Assembly (NCBI RefSeq): GCF_002355595.1
Contig: NZ_AP017422.1
Location: 434,001-498,000 of the forward strand
Reading direction: 5' to 3'
DNA: 64,000 bases
DNA from: Filimonas lacunae
GTDB lineage: Bacteria; Bacteroidota; Bacteroidia; Chitinophagales; Chitinophagaceae
Position numbers and translations under genes: made by a program. Numbering within the stretch: the stretch's first letter is position 1; the number at the start of each line of letters is the position of its first letter. This document shows positions 42,178 to 53,730 of this stretch, piece after piece. The notes below the pieces were generated by a model. That model saw only the letters and a list, made by a program, of their open reading frames with translations, searched no databases and was not told the origin of the DNA.

Positions 42178-44343
42178 CTATTGTGTAATGCCCTCCAGTG
42201 CTAATAAAAACGCATAGTTCAAGGCTACATCTTTCAGGTAGTCAAAACGTCCGCTGGCGCCGCCGTGACCAAAGTCCATGTTGGTGTGTAACAGCAACAG
42301 GTTGTTATTGGTTTTGGTGGCTCGTAAACGGGCTACCCATTTGGCAGGTTCAAAATACTGAACCTGGCTGTCGTGCAGGCCGGTAGTCACCAGCAGGTTA
42401 GGGTAGGCCTTGGCTTCTATGTTCTCGTAAGGCGAATAGCTTTTCATATAGTCATACGCCTCTTTGTTTTTAGGATTACCCCATTCGTCAAACTCGTTGG
42501 TGGTAAGTGGGATGCTTTCATCTAACATAGTGTTTACCACGTCTACAAAAGGAACCTGAGCAATAGCTCCATGCCACAGCTGCGGAGCCATGTTTACTAC
42601 AGCGCCCATCAGCAGGCCACCGGCGCTGCCACCTTGTGCATATAAATGTTCGGGGCTGGTATATTTTTCTTTTACCAGAAACTCGCCACAGTCAATGAAG
42701 TCGGTGAAGGTGTTTTTCTTCTTTAGCATTTTACCATCTTCATACCATTGGCGGCCCATTTCCTGCCCGCCCCTGATATGGGCTATGGCGTATACAAAAC
42801 CACGGTTTAACAGGCTTAAACGGGCGCTGCTGAACGATGCATCCATGCTGCTGCCATACGAGCCATAGGCGTACAGCAGTAGCGGTGCATTGCCGTCTTT
42901 TGTAAAGCCTTTCTTATACACCAGGGAGATAGGTACTTTGGAGCCATCTTTAGCTGTAGCGTATAAGCGTTCGGTAACATACTCGGCAGCATTATAGCCA
43001 CCAGCTACTTCCTGCTGTTTCCGCAATGTTTTTTCGCTGGTAAACAGGTTGTAATCGAATATAGAACCGGGCGTAGTTAGTGAAGTATAGGCATAACGCA
43101 GGTTGGTGCTGTTATACTCGGGGTTACCACTGGTATAAGCGGTATAGGCTGGTTCGCCAAAATCGAGGTAATGCTCGCTGTTGTCGGCCAGTTTTCTGAT
43201 GCGTATCTGCATCAGGCCATTCTTGCGTTCTTCTACTACCAGGTAGTCTTTAAACTCTTCAATATCTTCCAGCAGCACATCGGTGCGGTGGGCGATCACT
43301 TCTTTCCAATGTTCAACACCTGTTTGAGTGAGCGGGCATTCCATCAGGCGAAAGTTCTTTGCATCCTTATTGGTAAGGATTAAAAACTTGCCTTCTACCG
43401 GGGTAACGTGATACAACACTTCTTTCAGTCGCGGCTGGAATAAAACAAAGGCAGATTCGGGCTTATTAGCGTCGATAAACCGCACTTCGGATGATAAGGT
43501 AGCTTCGGAGGTGATCAGGATAAACTGGCCCGATTTGGACTTGCCTACGCTGATATAATTGCTTTTATCCTGCTCTTCATATACCACCACATCCTGTTGC
43601 ACATCGGTGTGCAGTACGTGACGTTTAATTTTTTCCGACAACAGTGTTTCGGGGTTATTGGCGGTATAGAACAGGGTTTTATTATCATTGGCCCACACCG
43701 GATCACCGCTGGTTAAACGAACAGCATCATCATATATTTCGCCGGTGGCCAGGTTTTTAACGTGAATGGTATACTGACGGCGTGATACCGTATCTACGCC
43801 AAAGGCCAGCAGGTTGTTGTCGGGGCTGATGGTAAAGCCACCGGCTGAGTAGTAGGCATGTCCTTCGGCCAGGGCATCTATGTCCAGCAGTATTTCTTCT
43901 GCGGCTTCCAGGCTGCCTTTTTTGCGGCAGTATTTGTAATACTGTTTACCATCTTCGGTGCGGGTGTAGTAGTAGTAACCGTTTTTAAATACCGGAACGG
44001 ATTCATCTTTCTCTTTAATCCGTTTTTTCATTTCTGTAAACAGGTTTTCCCTAAAGCTTTTCAGGCCATCCAGCATGGTATCCAGGTAGGCGTTTTCGGC
44101 CTTCAGGTAGTCTACTACCTGGGTGCTGTCTGGCCCCTTCTTAAAATAGTCGATCATCCAGTAATAAGGATCGGTTACCGTATCACCGTGTATCACTCTT
44201 ATATGTTCTTTAGTGGCGGCAACAGGAGGTGTTACTCCCTGCGGCCATTGGTATGTGTTCTCCTTCATATTCTTTTGTGTGGTGTTGTTATTACAGGCAG
44301 CGAGTGTTGTAAATAGCAGAGCAAGGGTATATGTTATTTTCAT
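42178..44343 (-). CDS. Prolyl oligopeptidase family serine peptidase (S9A, oligopeptidase B-like), lipoprotein
   Basis: 721 residues. Lipoprotein signal (LFTTLAAC followed by NNNTT). An N-terminal seven-bladed propeller and a C-terminal alpha/beta hydrolase with nucleophile motif GGSAGG (QGGSAGGLLMG), Asp in LLVTTGLHDSQV and His in NMDFGHGG. Oligopeptidase B-type enzymes cleave short peptides after basic residues; periplasmic location is implied. The methyltransferase gene starts 3 bases after its stop. Confidence 0.92.
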   Translation of the reverse strand: MKITYTLALLFTTLAACNNNTTQKNMKENTYQWPQGVTPPVAATKEHIRVIHGDTVTDPYYWMIDYFKKGPDSTQVVDYLKAENAYLDTMLDGLKSFRENLFTEMKKRIKEKDESVPVFKNGYYYYTRTEDGKQYYKYCRKKGSLEAAEEILLDIDALAEGHAYYSAGGFTISPDNNLLAFGVDTVSRRQYTIHVKNLATGEIYDDAVRLTSGDPVWANDNKTLFYTANNPETLLSEKIKRHVLHTDVQQDVVVYEEQDKSNYISVGKSKSGQFILITSEATLSSEVRFIDANKPESAFVLFQPRLKEVLYHVTPVEGKFLILTNKDAKNFRLMECPLTQTGVEHWKEVIAHRTDVLLEDIEEFKDYLVVEERKNGLMQIRIRKLADNSEHYLDFGEPAYTAYTSGNPEYNSTNLRYAYTSLTTPGSIFDYNLFTSEKTLRKQQEVAGGYNAAEYVTERLYATAKDGSKVPISLVYKKGFTKDGNAPLLLYAYGSYGSSMDASFSSARLSLLNRGFVYAIAHIRGGQEMGRQWYEDGKMLKKKNTFTDFIDCGEFLVKEKYTSPEHLYAQGGSAGGLLMGAVVNMAPQLWHGAIAQVPFVDVVNTMLDESIPLTTNEFDEWGNPKNKEAYDYMKSYSPYENIEAKAYPNLLVTTGLHDSQVQYFEPAKWVARLRATKTNNNLLLLHTNMDFGHGGASGRFDYLKDVALNYAFLLALEGITQ

Positions 44344-44383
44344 AAGTGAGGTTTAGAAATACAATATACCACATAAAACACAA

Positions 44384-44409
44384 AAGACTGTTCGTGCAGG
44401 AACAGTCTT
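44384..44409 (-). terminator. Terminator of the sdhCAB operon
   Basis: AAGACTGTTC and GAACAGTCTT form a perfect 10-bp stem with a 6-base loop, 44 bases beyond the sdhB stop on the reverse strand, followed there by a T-rich run. Confidence 0.75.
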
Positions 44410-44453
44410 CTGGCTATTAGTACAAGTATATATACAACTTCGGAAACCGCCGA

Positions 44454-45215
44454 TTACTCAGCGATCAAAGAAGCTAATGTATATTCTTTATTCAGACGGG
44501 CGATGTTTGATAGTGAAATGCCTTTAGGACAGGTTGCTTCACAAGCACCAGTGTTGGTACATGCGCCAAAGCCTTCTTTATCCATTTGAGCAATCATGTT
44601 CAGTACCCTGGTGTCAGCTTCGGGCTCACCTTGTGGCAGCAAGGCCAGGTGCGAAACCTTAGCGCTCACAAATAACATAGCCGAGCTGTTTTTACAAGCT
44701 GCTACACACGCACCGCAACCAATACAGGTAGCTGCAGCGAAAGCGGCATCAGCTTTTTCTTTTTTGATAGGTAAGGAGTTGGCGTCAACGGCATTACCGG
44801 TATTTACAGAAATATAACCACCGCTCTGGATAATGCGGTCGAAAGAAGAACGGTCCACTACCAGGTCTTTGATAACCGGGAAAGCTTTTGCTCTCCAGGG
44901 CTCTACAACGATGGTATCGCCATCTTTAAACGCACGCATGTGTAACTGACAGGTTGTGTTCAGTTCCCATGGGCCGTGTGGTTTACCGTTGATATACATA
45001 GAGCAGGCGCCACAAATACCTTCACGGCAATCGTGGTCGAACGCTACTGCATCTTTACCTTCATGAATCAGCTGCTCGTTCAGTACGTCGAACATTTCCA
45101 GGAAAGACATTTCCGAAGAAATATCTTTCAGTTTATACGTTTCAAATCCGCCTTTAGAATCGCTGTTTGCTTGTCTCCACACTTTCAGTGTGAGGTTCAT
45201 ATTATAATGTTCCAT
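44454..45215 (-). CDS. sdhB: Succinate dehydrogenase/fumarate reductase iron-sulfur subunit
   Basis: 253 residues. The N-terminal ferredoxin-like domain has [27 protein letters not shown] for the 2Fe-2S cluster. The C-terminal part holds [11 protein letters not shown] and CEATCPKG for the 4Fe-4S and 3Fe-4S clusters. It carries electrons from FAD in SdhA to the quinone site. An alternative start is the Met six residues in. Last gene of the sdhCAB operon. Confidence 0.95.
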   Translation of the reverse strand: MEHYNMNLTLKVWRQANSDSKGGFETYKLKDISSEMSFLEMFDVLNEQLIHEGKDAVAFDHDCREGICGACSMYINGKPHGPWELNTTCQLHMRAFKDGDTIVVEPWRAKAFPVIKDLVVDRSSFDRIIQSGGYISVNTGNAVDANSLPIKKEKADAAFAAATCIGCGACVAACKNSSAMLFVSAKVSHLALLPQGEPEADTRVLNMIAQMDKEGFGACTNTGACEATCPKGISLSNIARLNKEYTLASLIAE

Positions 45216-45270
45216 AGCAACCTCCGTAATACCCCGGTTAAGGGGAGGGTTTTAATGGTTTAGTATTTAA

Positions 45271-47250
45271 TTATTTGTAGTTACGTTGTGAAGGTTTAAT
45301 CACCTCGTATTTCAGTTCCTCTTTGAACAATTCCCACTCATGTTCAGCTTTGTATTTCCACGCAGCTACATACATGTAGTTGGCATCGTCGCGTTGTGCT
45401 TCACCATCCGGAGTCTGATATTCTTCACGGAAGTGACCGCCGCAGCTTTCATTTCTGTTCAGTGCATCGATACACATCAGTTCTCCTAATTCAATAAAGT
45501 CAGCCACACGACCAGCCTTATCCAACTCAGGGTTAAACTCGTTAATGGTACCGGGAATTCTTACATCGCTCCAGAACTCTTTTTTCAGCGCGCGGATTTC
45601 TTCAATCGCTTCTTTCAAACCTTGTTCTGTACGGCCCATACCACATTTATCCCACATGATTTTACCCAGGCGTTTGTGCAGGCTTTCCACGCTTTGCTTA
45701 CCCTTGATGTTCATCAGGGTACTCAGGCGGTCGGCTACTGATTTTTCAGCCTCAGCAAATGCTTCATGTTCTACAGAGATAGGCTTGTTGTAAATTTCAT
45801 CGGCCAGGTAGTTACCGATAGTATAAGGAATTACAAAGTAACCATCAGCCAAACCTTGCATCAGTGCAGAAGCTCCTAAACGGTTGGCGCCGTGATCGCT
45901 GAAGTTAGCTTCACCTAAAGCGTATAAACCTGGTACGGCAGTCATCAGTTCATAGTCTACCCAAACACCACCCATGGTATAGTGTACCGCAGGGTAAATA
46001 CGCATTGGGGTTTCGTATGGGTTTTCACCTGTGATTTTGTCATACATATCAAACAGGTTACCGTATTTCTCTTTTACTACTGCTAAACCATGCTCACGAA
46101 CTACTTCTGCAGTAGCTTCGATGCCCAGTTTACCACATTCAATTTTACCGTAACGGATAACCGCATCTGCAAAATCGAGGTAAACCGCCTGTTTAGAAGT
46201 ACCTACACCGTAACCGGCATCACATCTTTCTTTTGCAGCACGGGAAGCCACGTCACGTGGTACCAGGTTACCAAAGGCAGGATACCTTCTTTCCAGGTAG
46301 TAATCACGCTCGTCTTCCGGAATGTCGGCAGCTTTACGGGTATCGTTTTGTTTTTTAGGAACCCAGATACGACCATCGTTACGTAAAGATTCTGACATCA
46401 GGGTCAGTTTACTTTGATAGTCGCCTGTAACAGGAATACAGGTTGGGTGAATTTGAGTGTAACAAGGGTTGGCAAAGTGTGCACCTTTTTTGTGTGCTTT
46501 CCACGCTGCGGTAACGTTGCTACCCATAGCGTTGGTACTTAAATAGAATACGTTGCCATAACCACCGGTACATAATAATACAGCATGACCAAAGTGTCTT
46601 TCCAGTTTACCGGTAACCAGGTCGCGGGCAATAATACCACGTGCCTTACCATCAACGGTAACCACTTCCAGCATTTCGTGACGGCTGTATTGAGTAACAG
46701 TACCTAATGCTACCTGACGCTCTAACGCCTGGTAAGCACCTATTAATAATTGCTGACCGGTTTGACCCGCAGCATAGAATGTTCTTTGTACCTGTGTACC
46801 ACCAAAGGAACGGTTGCTTAATAAACCACCATATTCACGTGCAAAAGGTACACCTTGTGCCACGCACTGGTCAATAATGTTAGCGCTTACTTCAGCTAAA
46901 CGGTGAACGTTGGCTTCACGTGCACGGTAGTCGCCACCTTTAATGGTATCGTAAAATAAACGGAATACAGAGTCGCCATCGTTCTGATAGTTTTTGGCGG
47001 CGTTGATACCACCTTGTGCAGCGATAGAGTGTGCACGGCGAGGGCTGTCCTGGAAACAGAAAGTTTTTACTTTATAACCCATTTCGCCAAGTGCAGCTGC
47101 AGCTGAAGCACCTGCTAAGCCGGTTCCTACTATAATAATTTCCAGCTTACGCTTATTGGCAGGGTTTACCAATTTGCAATGTCCTTTATAATCGGTCCAC
47201 TTTTCCTCTAATTTTCCGGCAGGAATTCTTGAGTCTAACATTTTTTCCAA
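45271..47250 (-). CDS. sdhA: Succinate dehydrogenase/fumarate reductase flavoprotein subunit
   Basis: 659 residues. Rossmann motif [23 protein letters not shown]-attachment His in [16 protein letters not shown], and the catalytic region with [17 protein letters not shown] and [14 protein letters not shown]. It oxidises succinate to fumarate (or the reverse). Length and sequence fit the Bacteroidota/epsilonproteobacterial b558-type enzyme with a single membrane subunit. Between sdhC and sdhB. Confidence 0.96.
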   Translation of the reverse strand: MEKMLDSRIPAGKLEEKWTDYKGHCKLVNPANKRKLEIIIVGTGLAGASAAAALGEMGYKVKTFCFQDSPRRAHSIAAQGGINAAKNYQNDGDSVFRLFYDTIKGGDYRAREANVHRLAEVSANIIDQCVAQGVPFAREYGGLLSNRSFGGTQVQRTFYAAGQTGQQLLIGAYQALERQVALGTVTQYSRHEMLEVVTVDGKARGIIARDLVTGKLERHFGHAVLLCTGGYGNVFYLSTNAMGSNVTAAWKAHKKGAHFANPCYTQIHPTCIPVTGDYQSKLTLMSESLRNDGRIWVPKKQNDTRKAADIPEDERDYYLERRYPAFGNLVPRDVASRAAKERCDAGYGVGTSKQAVYLDFADAVIRYGKIECGKLGIEATAEVVREHGLAVVKEKYGNLFDMYDKITGENPYETPMRIYPAVHYTMGGVWVDYELMTAVPGLYALGEANFSDHGANRLGASALMQGLADGYFVIPYTIGNYLADEIYNKPISVEHEAFAEAEKSVADRLSTLMNIKGKQSVESLHKRLGKIMWDKCGMGRTEQGLKEAIEEIRALKKEFWSDVRIPGTINEFNPELDKAGRVADFIELGELMCIDALNRNESCGGHFREEYQTPDGEAQRDDANYMYVAAWKYKAEHEWELFKEELKYEVIKPSQRNYK

Positions 47251-47323
47251 GTTTATAAGTTAACAAGTGTAACAGGAGCTATTGACCAGCGGCCTGCTAT
47301 TTGTTCTTATGCGTTTAATGATT

Positions 47324-48025
47324 TTAGTTGTAGGTTGGGATATTGATCCAATGAAAGTGCATGCTAACAGGCATTAGGGCAAAAGCCAGCGGCACAATAA
47401 CTGCAAAACCGTAACCCATGCACTTAATCATGGCCACATATCTTTTGTTGTGCACGCCCATAGTGCGGAAAGCACTCTGGAAACCATGCGCCAGGTGATA
47501 GGCCAGAGAAATACAACCTACTACATATAATACTACAACCCACAGGTTTTCAAACACAATAGCCATTTGCTTAAACAGATTGTGTACCATAACACCGTTG
47601 GTTAAAGCAACTTCATCCAAACCGGTAAAACGGGAAGGAACCCAGAAATGTACCAGGTGGGTAATCAGGAACAATAAAATGATAGTACCTAATAAACCCA
47701 TGCTGCGGCTGTACCATTTACTACCTCTGTTGCCGTAGTTAACTGCGTAACCAACACCTCTTTTGCTGCGGTTGCTGGCTTCCAGTGCAAAACCCTGAAT
47801 AATGTGTAACAGGATAAATACAAATAACCCGATTTCGAGGATGCGCGGGACTACGTTATCACCCATGAAGTGAGCAGCTCTGTTAAACATTTCACCATCA
47901 TCGTTGGCCCAGATACAGGCATTCAGCCCTGCATGAACCAGTAGAAATAAAATCAGGAAGATTCCGGACAGGCCCATTGTCAATTTTCGGCCCACAGAAG
48001 AAGTAAACACTTGTTTCCAGGTCAT
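47324..48025 (-). CDS. sdhC: Succinate dehydrogenase cytochrome b558 subunit
   Basis: 233 residues, five hydrophobic segments with conserved His residues for two hemes (VHAGLNACIW, LLHIIQGFALEA, LIThLVHFWVPS and YHLAHGFQSAF positions). The single-subunit diheme type delivers electrons to menaquinone. First gene of the sdhCAB operon. A TACCTTTG promoter element lies about 30 bases upstream on the reverse strand. Confidence 0.94.
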   Translation of the reverse strand: MTWKQVFTSSVGRKLTMGLSGIFLILFLLVHAGLNACIWANDDGEMFNRAAHFMGDNVVPRILEIGLFVFILLHIIQGFALEASNRSKRGVGYAVNYGNRGSKWYSRSMGLLGTIILLFLITHLVHFWVPSRFTGLDEVALTNGVMVHNLFKQMAIVFENLWVVVLYVVGCISLAYHLAHGFQSAFRTMGVHNKRYVAMIKCMGYGFAVIVPLAFALMPVSMHFHWINIPTYN

Positions 48026-48054
48026 AATGAGAGATTTGTGAACGAATTTCGCTG

Positions 48055-48062
48055 CAAAGGTA
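48055..48062 (-). promoter_or_regulatory. Putative -7 promoter element of the sdhCAB operon
   Basis: CAAAGGTA reads TACCTTTG on the reverse strand, matching TAnnTTTG, 29 bases before the sdhC start codon. Confidence 0.55.
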
Positions 48063-48182
48063 GGGCACGATCTTCAGTTTACGTTTTTTGGAAAAATTTA
48101 TTTTCAGGAACTTTTGATAGTTCCATAAACAACTGTTAGCTACCGCTCATAAAATACCATGTATTTCTGTCAGGTTGTCTTG

Positions 48183-48190
48183 TAAATTTG
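48183..48190 (+). promoter_or_regulatory. Putative -7 promoter element immediately before the FtsX permease start
   Basis: TAAATTTG (preceded by TTG) ends 4 bases before the ATG at 48195. Transcription would begin at or very near the start codon, suggesting a leaderless message. Confidence 0.5.
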
Positions 48191-48194
48191 ATAC

Positions 48195-49448
48195 ATGCTA
48201 AAAGTTGCAGGTATATTATTGAATGGCTTCTTAATGGCTTTGCAAGAGCTGAAAGTAAACAAGCTGCGTACATTTTTATCGCTGTTCGGTATCACTATAG
48301 GTATCTTCTGTATTATAGGGGTGCTGGCTACGGTGGGCAGTATGGAGGGAAAAATTCAGAAAGAAATCAGCGACTTTGGCAGTAACAGTATCTATATAGA
48401 TAAGTGGGAATACACCAATAGCAGTGACTATCCCTGGTGGAAATTTGTAAACCGCCCGGTGCCTAAATACGGTGAGGTGGCTTTTATAAAAGAGCGCAGT
48501 TCGTTAGCCGCTTATGTAAGCTATTTTAACTCTATCACTACTACTATATCTTACGAAGACAATCAGTTAAGCAATGTAAATATTAATGGGGTAAGCGAAG
48601 ATTACAACAACATTCAAAACATTGATATTGCCTATGGCCGTTACATGACAGACGCGGAGTTTAAGCAGGGCAGCGCAGTGGCAGTGATAGGGTTTGAAAA
48701 TGCCGAACAATTGTTCGGAAATGCCGAAAGGGCAGTAGGTAAAACTATTTCGTTTGACAGGAAAAATGTAACCATTGCAGGAGTGATAGCCAAGCAAGGT
48801 TCCAGCCTGATTGGGGGAGTAGATTACGACCATGTATTAATAACCTCGTATCGATTTTTTGCCAGTATCTATAATGTAAATGCCACTTATCTCGATCCCT
48901 ATATTATGGTAAAGGGAAAAGAGAATGTGCCTACACCTGCACTGCAGGATGAACTGAAAGGTGTGATGCGCCAGATACGCCGCTTAGGTCCTACGGAAGA
49001 AGATAATTTTGCCTTAAATGATATCAGTGCTTTCAGCGACCAGATAGGCGGCTTTTTTGGAACGGTGAATATTGGTGGCTGGGCCATTGCAGGCCTGAGT
49101 TTAATTGTAGGGGCTTTTGGTGTAGCCAATATCATGTTTGTAACCGTAAAAGAAAGAACCAGCCAGATAGGTTTGAAAAAAGCCATTGGTGCGAAAAAAA
49201 CAATTATACTTTCTGAATTTTTAATGGAAAGCGCTTTCCTGTGCCTGTTAGGCGGTGTTATTGGTTTAATACTGGTGTGGTTGCTGGCGGCGGGATTGAG
49301 TACCGTACTGCCATTTCCTATTATCATTGCCCCTGGTGTTATCATACTGGCATTTAGCATATGCCTTATATTAGGGGTAGCGGCAGGAATTATACCCGCA
49401 TTAATGGCGGCAAGAATGAATCCGGTAGAAGCTATTCGCTCTAAATAA
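48195..49448 (+). CDS. ABC transporter permease, MacB/FtsX type
   Basis: 417 residues: N-terminal helix, MacB-like periplasmic domain (about 45-280), and three transmembrane helices with the coupling motif TSQIGLKKAIGAKKTIIL. The C-terminal ARMNPVEAIRSK is the standard FtsX ending. It probably needs an ABC ATPase encoded elsewhere. The next gene (an MlaE-type permease) begins 25 bases after the stop. Substrate unknown. Confidence 0.9.
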   Translation: MLKVAGILLNGFLMALQELKVNKLRTFLSLFGITIGIFCIIGVLATVGSMEGKIQKEISDFGSNSIYIDKWEYTNSSDYPWWKFVNRPVPKYGEVAFIKERSSLAAYVSYFNSITTTISYEDNQLSNVNINGVSEDYNNIQNIDIAYGRYMTDAEFKQGSAVAVIGFENAEQLFGNAERAVGKTISFDRKNVTIAGVIAKQGSSLIGGVDYDHVLITSYRFFASIYNVNATYLDPYIMVKGKENVPTPALQDELKGVMRQIRRLGPTEEDNFALNDISAFSDQIGGFFGTVNIGGWAIAGLSLIVGAFGVANIMFVTVKERTSQIGLKKAIGAKKTIILSEFLMESAFLCLLGGVIGLILVWLLAAGLSTVLPFPIIIAPGVIILAFSICLILGVAAGIIPALMAARMNPVEAIRSK

Positions 49449-49473
49449 GCCGGAGGGTTGTAAATTGCACCCC

Positions 49474-50229
49474 GTGAAGCAGCTTGTAAACGTATTAACT
49501 CTTGTAGGCAGGTATATATTATTAGTAAAATCAGCGTTTGGCAGACCCGAAAATTTCAAACTTTACTGGCAGGCTTTTATACAGCAGTGTGAAGAGATTG
49601 GGTTGCGTACTTTCTGGATTGTAATAGGTATCTCTGCGTTTTTAGGAATGGTAACTGTGGTGCAAACCGCGTACATGATCACTATTCCTGTTATCCCAAA
49701 ATTTGTAATTGGTATGGTGGCGCGCGACTCCGTTATCCTGGAGCTGGCGCCTACAGGTATAGCCTGTGTGTTATCAGCTATTGTTGGCTTTCGCATTGCT
49801 TCTGAAATAGGCTACATGCGTTTAAGCGAGCAGATAGATGCACAGGAAATCATGGGTATTAACACCAAAGCCTTTATTATATTACCGCGCATACTGGCGG
49901 GTATGTACATGATCCCGCTTTTAATGGTAGTAGCAGTAGTTGTGAGTTTAATTGCAGGTGGCATTGCGGGTGTAAGTAAAGGGATACTTACTGCTAATGA
50001 ATATCATTTTGGTTTGCTGAACGATTTTAAACCGTTTGGCGTTACGATGGCCTTTGTAAAAATTGTAGTGTTCTCTTTTTTAATACCCAGTATATCGGGT
50101 TTTATGGGTTATTATGCCAAAGGAGATGAGCTGGCTGTTACCAAAGCAGCTACCCAGGCGGTTACCATTAATTGTATACTGATTCTGATAGCAGATTTTA
50201 TTATCACCTCTATTATGCTCAACATGTAG
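49474..50229 (+). CDS. MlaE-family ABC transporter permease (lipid transport)
   Basis: 251 residues from a GTG at 49474; an in-frame TTG at 49465 would add three residues. Five hydrophobic segments with the MlaE marks GLRTFWIV, DSVILELAPTGIACVLSA, EIGYMRLSEQIDA and FGVTMAFVKI. The family moves phospholipid between membranes together with an MlaF ATPase and MlaD, which are not in the window. The start follows a TAAATTG box similar to those of its two neighbouring genes. Confidence 0.88.
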   Translation: MKQLVNVLTLVGRYILLVKSAFGRPENFKLYWQAFIQQCEEIGLRTFWIVIGISAFLGMVTVVQTAYMITIPVIPKFVIGMVARDSVILELAPTGIACVLSAIVGFRIASEIGYMRLSEQIDAQEIMGINTKAFIILPRILAGMYMIPLLMVVAVVVSLIAGGIAGVSKGILTANEYHFGLLNDFKPFGVTMAFVKIVVFSFLIPSISGFMGYYAKGDELAVTKAATQAVTINCILILIADFIITSIMLNM

Positions 50230-50243
50230 GTGGTTTTATATTG

Positions 50244-50251
50244 TAATTTTG
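50244..50251 (+). promoter_or_regulatory. Putative -7 promoter element immediately before tsaD
   Basis: TAATTTTG fits TAnnTTTG and ends 4 bases before the GTG start at 50256, the same spacing as at 48183-48195. Confidence 0.5.
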
Positions 50252-50255
50252 CAGG

Positions 50256-51266
50256 GTGAAACAAGATATCAGAATACTGGCCATTGAGTCGAGTTGCGAC
50301 GAAACCAGTGCGGCCATTTGCGAAAACGGGAAAATTTTATCCAATTACATAGCCGGTCAGGCGGTGCATGAACAATATGGCGGGGTAGTTCCTGAACTGG
50401 CCAGCCGGGCACATATGCAAAATATTGTGCCGGTGGTGCATGCGGCTTTACAAGCAGCCGGGAAGCAGCTGACCGATATGGATGCCATTGCTTTTACACA
50501 GGCGCCGGGTTTAATAGGCAGCCTGCTGGTTGGCGGACAGTTTGCCAAATCATTGGCGCTGGCGCTGGACAAACCCCTGATAGCCGTACATCACATGCAG
50601 GCGCATGTGCTGGCCAACCTGATTGAAGATCCACAACCGGAATTCCCTTTCCTGTGTTTGACTGTTAGCGGTGGTCATACACAGATTGTGTTGGCGCACA
50701 GTCCGTTACACCTGGAAGTGCTGGGCGAAACTATTGACGATGCAGCAGGAGAAGCGTTTGATAAAACAGCTAAACTGTTAGGGTTACCTTACCCCGGCGG
50801 TCCGTTGGTAGATAAATATGCCCAAACCGGTAATCCTAAAGCTTTCACATTTGCCGAGCCACAGATTCCGGAGTTGAATTTTTCATTCAGCGGCCTTAAA
50901 ACCTCTGTTTTGTATTTTTTACAGGCGCAAACCAAGGCCAATCCGCAATTCGTTTCCGAAAATGTGGCCGATCTATGTGCTTCCGTACAGCATACCATTA
51001 TTAATATATTGTTGAAAAAGGTAAAAAAGGCCGTACAGCAAACGGGTATTAAAAGAATATGTATTGCCGGAGGGGTAAGTGCTAATAGCGGGTTGCGCAA
51101 CCGGCTGAAAGAAATGGGCGAACAGCAGGGGTGGCAAACCTTTATTCCTTCCTTTCAATATTGTACCGATAATGCGGGGATGATTGCCATTACAGCCTAC
51201 CACCAGTACCTGGGTGGGAAGTTTGTTACCCTGGACGTTGGGCCATCGGCCAGGTCGGAATGGTAG
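50256..51266 (+). CDS. tsaD: tRNA N6-adenosine threonylcarbamoyltransferase TsaD
   Basis: 336 residues with GTG start. Actin-like ATPase fold with ESSCDETSAAIC at the start, the metal-binding H113 and H117 (HMQAH), and the late Gly-rich IAGGVSANSGLR. It transfers threonylcarbamoyl to A37 of ANN-decoding tRNAs with TsaB and TsaE. It is essential in most bacteria. The following lipoprotein gene has its own promoter. Confidence 0.96.
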   Translation: MKQDIRILAIESSCDETSAAICENGKILSNYIAGQAVHEQYGGVVPELASRAHMQNIVPVVHAALQAAGKQLTDMDAIAFTQAPGLIGSLLVGGQFAKSLALALDKPLIAVHHMQAHVLANLIEDPQPEFPFLCLTVSGGHTQIVLAHSPLHLEVLGETIDDAAGEAFDKTAKLLGLPYPGGPLVDKYAQTGNPKAFTFAEPQIPELNFSFSGLKTSVLYFLQAQTKANPQFVSENVADLCASVQHTIINILLKKVKKAVQQTGIKRICIAGGVSANSGLRNRLKEMGEQQGWQTFIPSFQYCTDNAGMIAITAYHQYLGGKFVTLDVGPSARSEW

Positions 51267-51333
51267 TGCTATTCGTCGATGTTTATATTTTGTTTAACCC
51301 TTTATTTTTCAAACAATTAGACAAACAGTGCCT

Positions 51334-51341
51334 TAACTTTG
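51334..51341 (+). promoter_or_regulatory. Putative -7 promoter element of the lipoprotein gene
   Basis: TAACTTTG matches TAnnTTTG, 35 bases before the ATG at 51377. Confidence 0.5.
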
Positions 51342-51376
51342 GCACTGCAATTGTAAATAATCCTAAAAATAACTTT

Positions 51377-51877
51377 ATGGTAAAGCATCCTAAGTACCTG
51401 TTTATTGCTTTCATAGCATTCGTCTCTGTAGCATTTACTGCCTGCGGACCCACAAAAGGCATTACCAACAGCGAAAAATGGGGATATTCAGGCACCTGGT
51501 TTTTGAATAATATTCATTTTGAAGGTATTCCTGCCGGCACCAAGTTTAAAGCCACAGTGTTTGACGATGTGCCTTATTCCTGCTTACAGGGTAGCCAGTG
51601 GAACCTGCAATCGAACGGAAAGGGTAGCTATGTGGTGAACGCCAGCGCATCAGAATGTATTGCAGGTGAACGTTTTATCTTCTGGTCAACCGAAAAATCA
51701 GGTCAGTCGCAGTATTTCCAGTTTAAAAGGGTTGATGGTGGTGTAAAGCCTAAAAATGTAACCACAGGTTATCGTATGGAAGTAAGCGCCTTGAATCAAA
51801 CCTCCATGCAACTGCGTTCTCCTATCAACTTTGAAGGGAACACTGTATATATTGTATATGATTTCAGCAAGCAGTAA
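51377..51877 (+). CDS. Hypothetical lipoprotein
   Basis: 166 residues from the ATG at 51377, which starts a clean signal peptide with lipobox FTAC followed by GPTKG. The longer frame from 51260 overlaps tsaD and the promoter box and is rejected. The rest is beta-rich (GYSGTWFLNNIHFEG, GSQWNLQSNGKGSYV), lipocalin-like or beta-barrel-like in feel, with two Cys (SCLQGSQ and SECIAGE). Similar small lipoproteins are common in the phylum. Strong terminator after it. Confidence 0.75.
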   Translation: MVKHPKYLFIAFIAFVSVAFTACGPTKGITNSEKWGYSGTWFLNNIHFEGIPAGTKFKATVFDDVPYSCLQGSQWNLQSNGKGSYVVNASASECIAGERFIFWSTEKSGQSQYFQFKRVDGGVKPKNVTTGYRMEVSALNQTSMQLRSPINFEGNTVYIVYDFSKQ

Positions 51878-51902
51878 TCTTTTGTAAACAATTTATCAAA
51901 GG

Positions 51903-51950
51903 TGCGGGAACGGCAGGTGGATGAATCTACTGTTCCCGCATTATTTTTTA
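51903..51950 (+). terminator. Terminator of the lipoprotein gene
   Basis: TGCGGGAAC pairs with GTTCCCGCA (51932-51940) over a 20-base loop and is followed by TTATTTTTTA. Confidence 0.8.
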
Positions 51951-51965
51951 TACCTATTAATGTGC

Positions 51966-51973
51966 TACTTTTG
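51966..51973 (+). promoter_or_regulatory. Putative -7 promoter element of the ABC-F gene
   Basis: TACTTTTG matches TAnnTTTG, leaving a leader of about 45 bases before the ATG at 52023. Confidence 0.55.
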
Positions 51974-52010
51974 CGGCCTGTCTGCAATAAGCAGCAGCAT
52001 AAATTATTAA

Positions 52011-53648
<1,638 letters not shown>

Positions 53649-53678
53649 TTCATCTACCAGATACAAACATAGAATGAC

Positions 53679-53711
53679 GTACGGCGCGGAATGTTATTTT
53701 CCGCGCCGTAC
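53679..53711 (+). terminator. Terminator of the ABC-F gene
   Basis: GTACGGCGCGGAA and TTCCGCGCCGTAC form a perfect 13-bp stem with a 7-base loop. The right arm overlaps the promoter box of the next gene. Confidence 0.8.
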
Positions 53712-53716
53712 ATTTG
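53709..53716 (+). promoter_or_regulatory. Putative -7 promoter element of the glycosyltransferase gene
   Basis: TACATTTG matches TAnnTTTG and ends 14 bases before the chosen TTG start at 53731. Confidence 0.5.
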
Positions 53717-53730
53717 ATAAAACTATTTGC

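Noticed and set aside
51260-51376. Upstream extension of the lipoprotein gene
   Set aside because: It overlaps the end of tsaD and the promoter box, and it would put 39 residues before a perfect signal peptide.
53674-53730. Upstream extension of the glycosyltransferase
   Set aside because: These codons lie in the terminator hairpin and promoter of the neighbouring genes.
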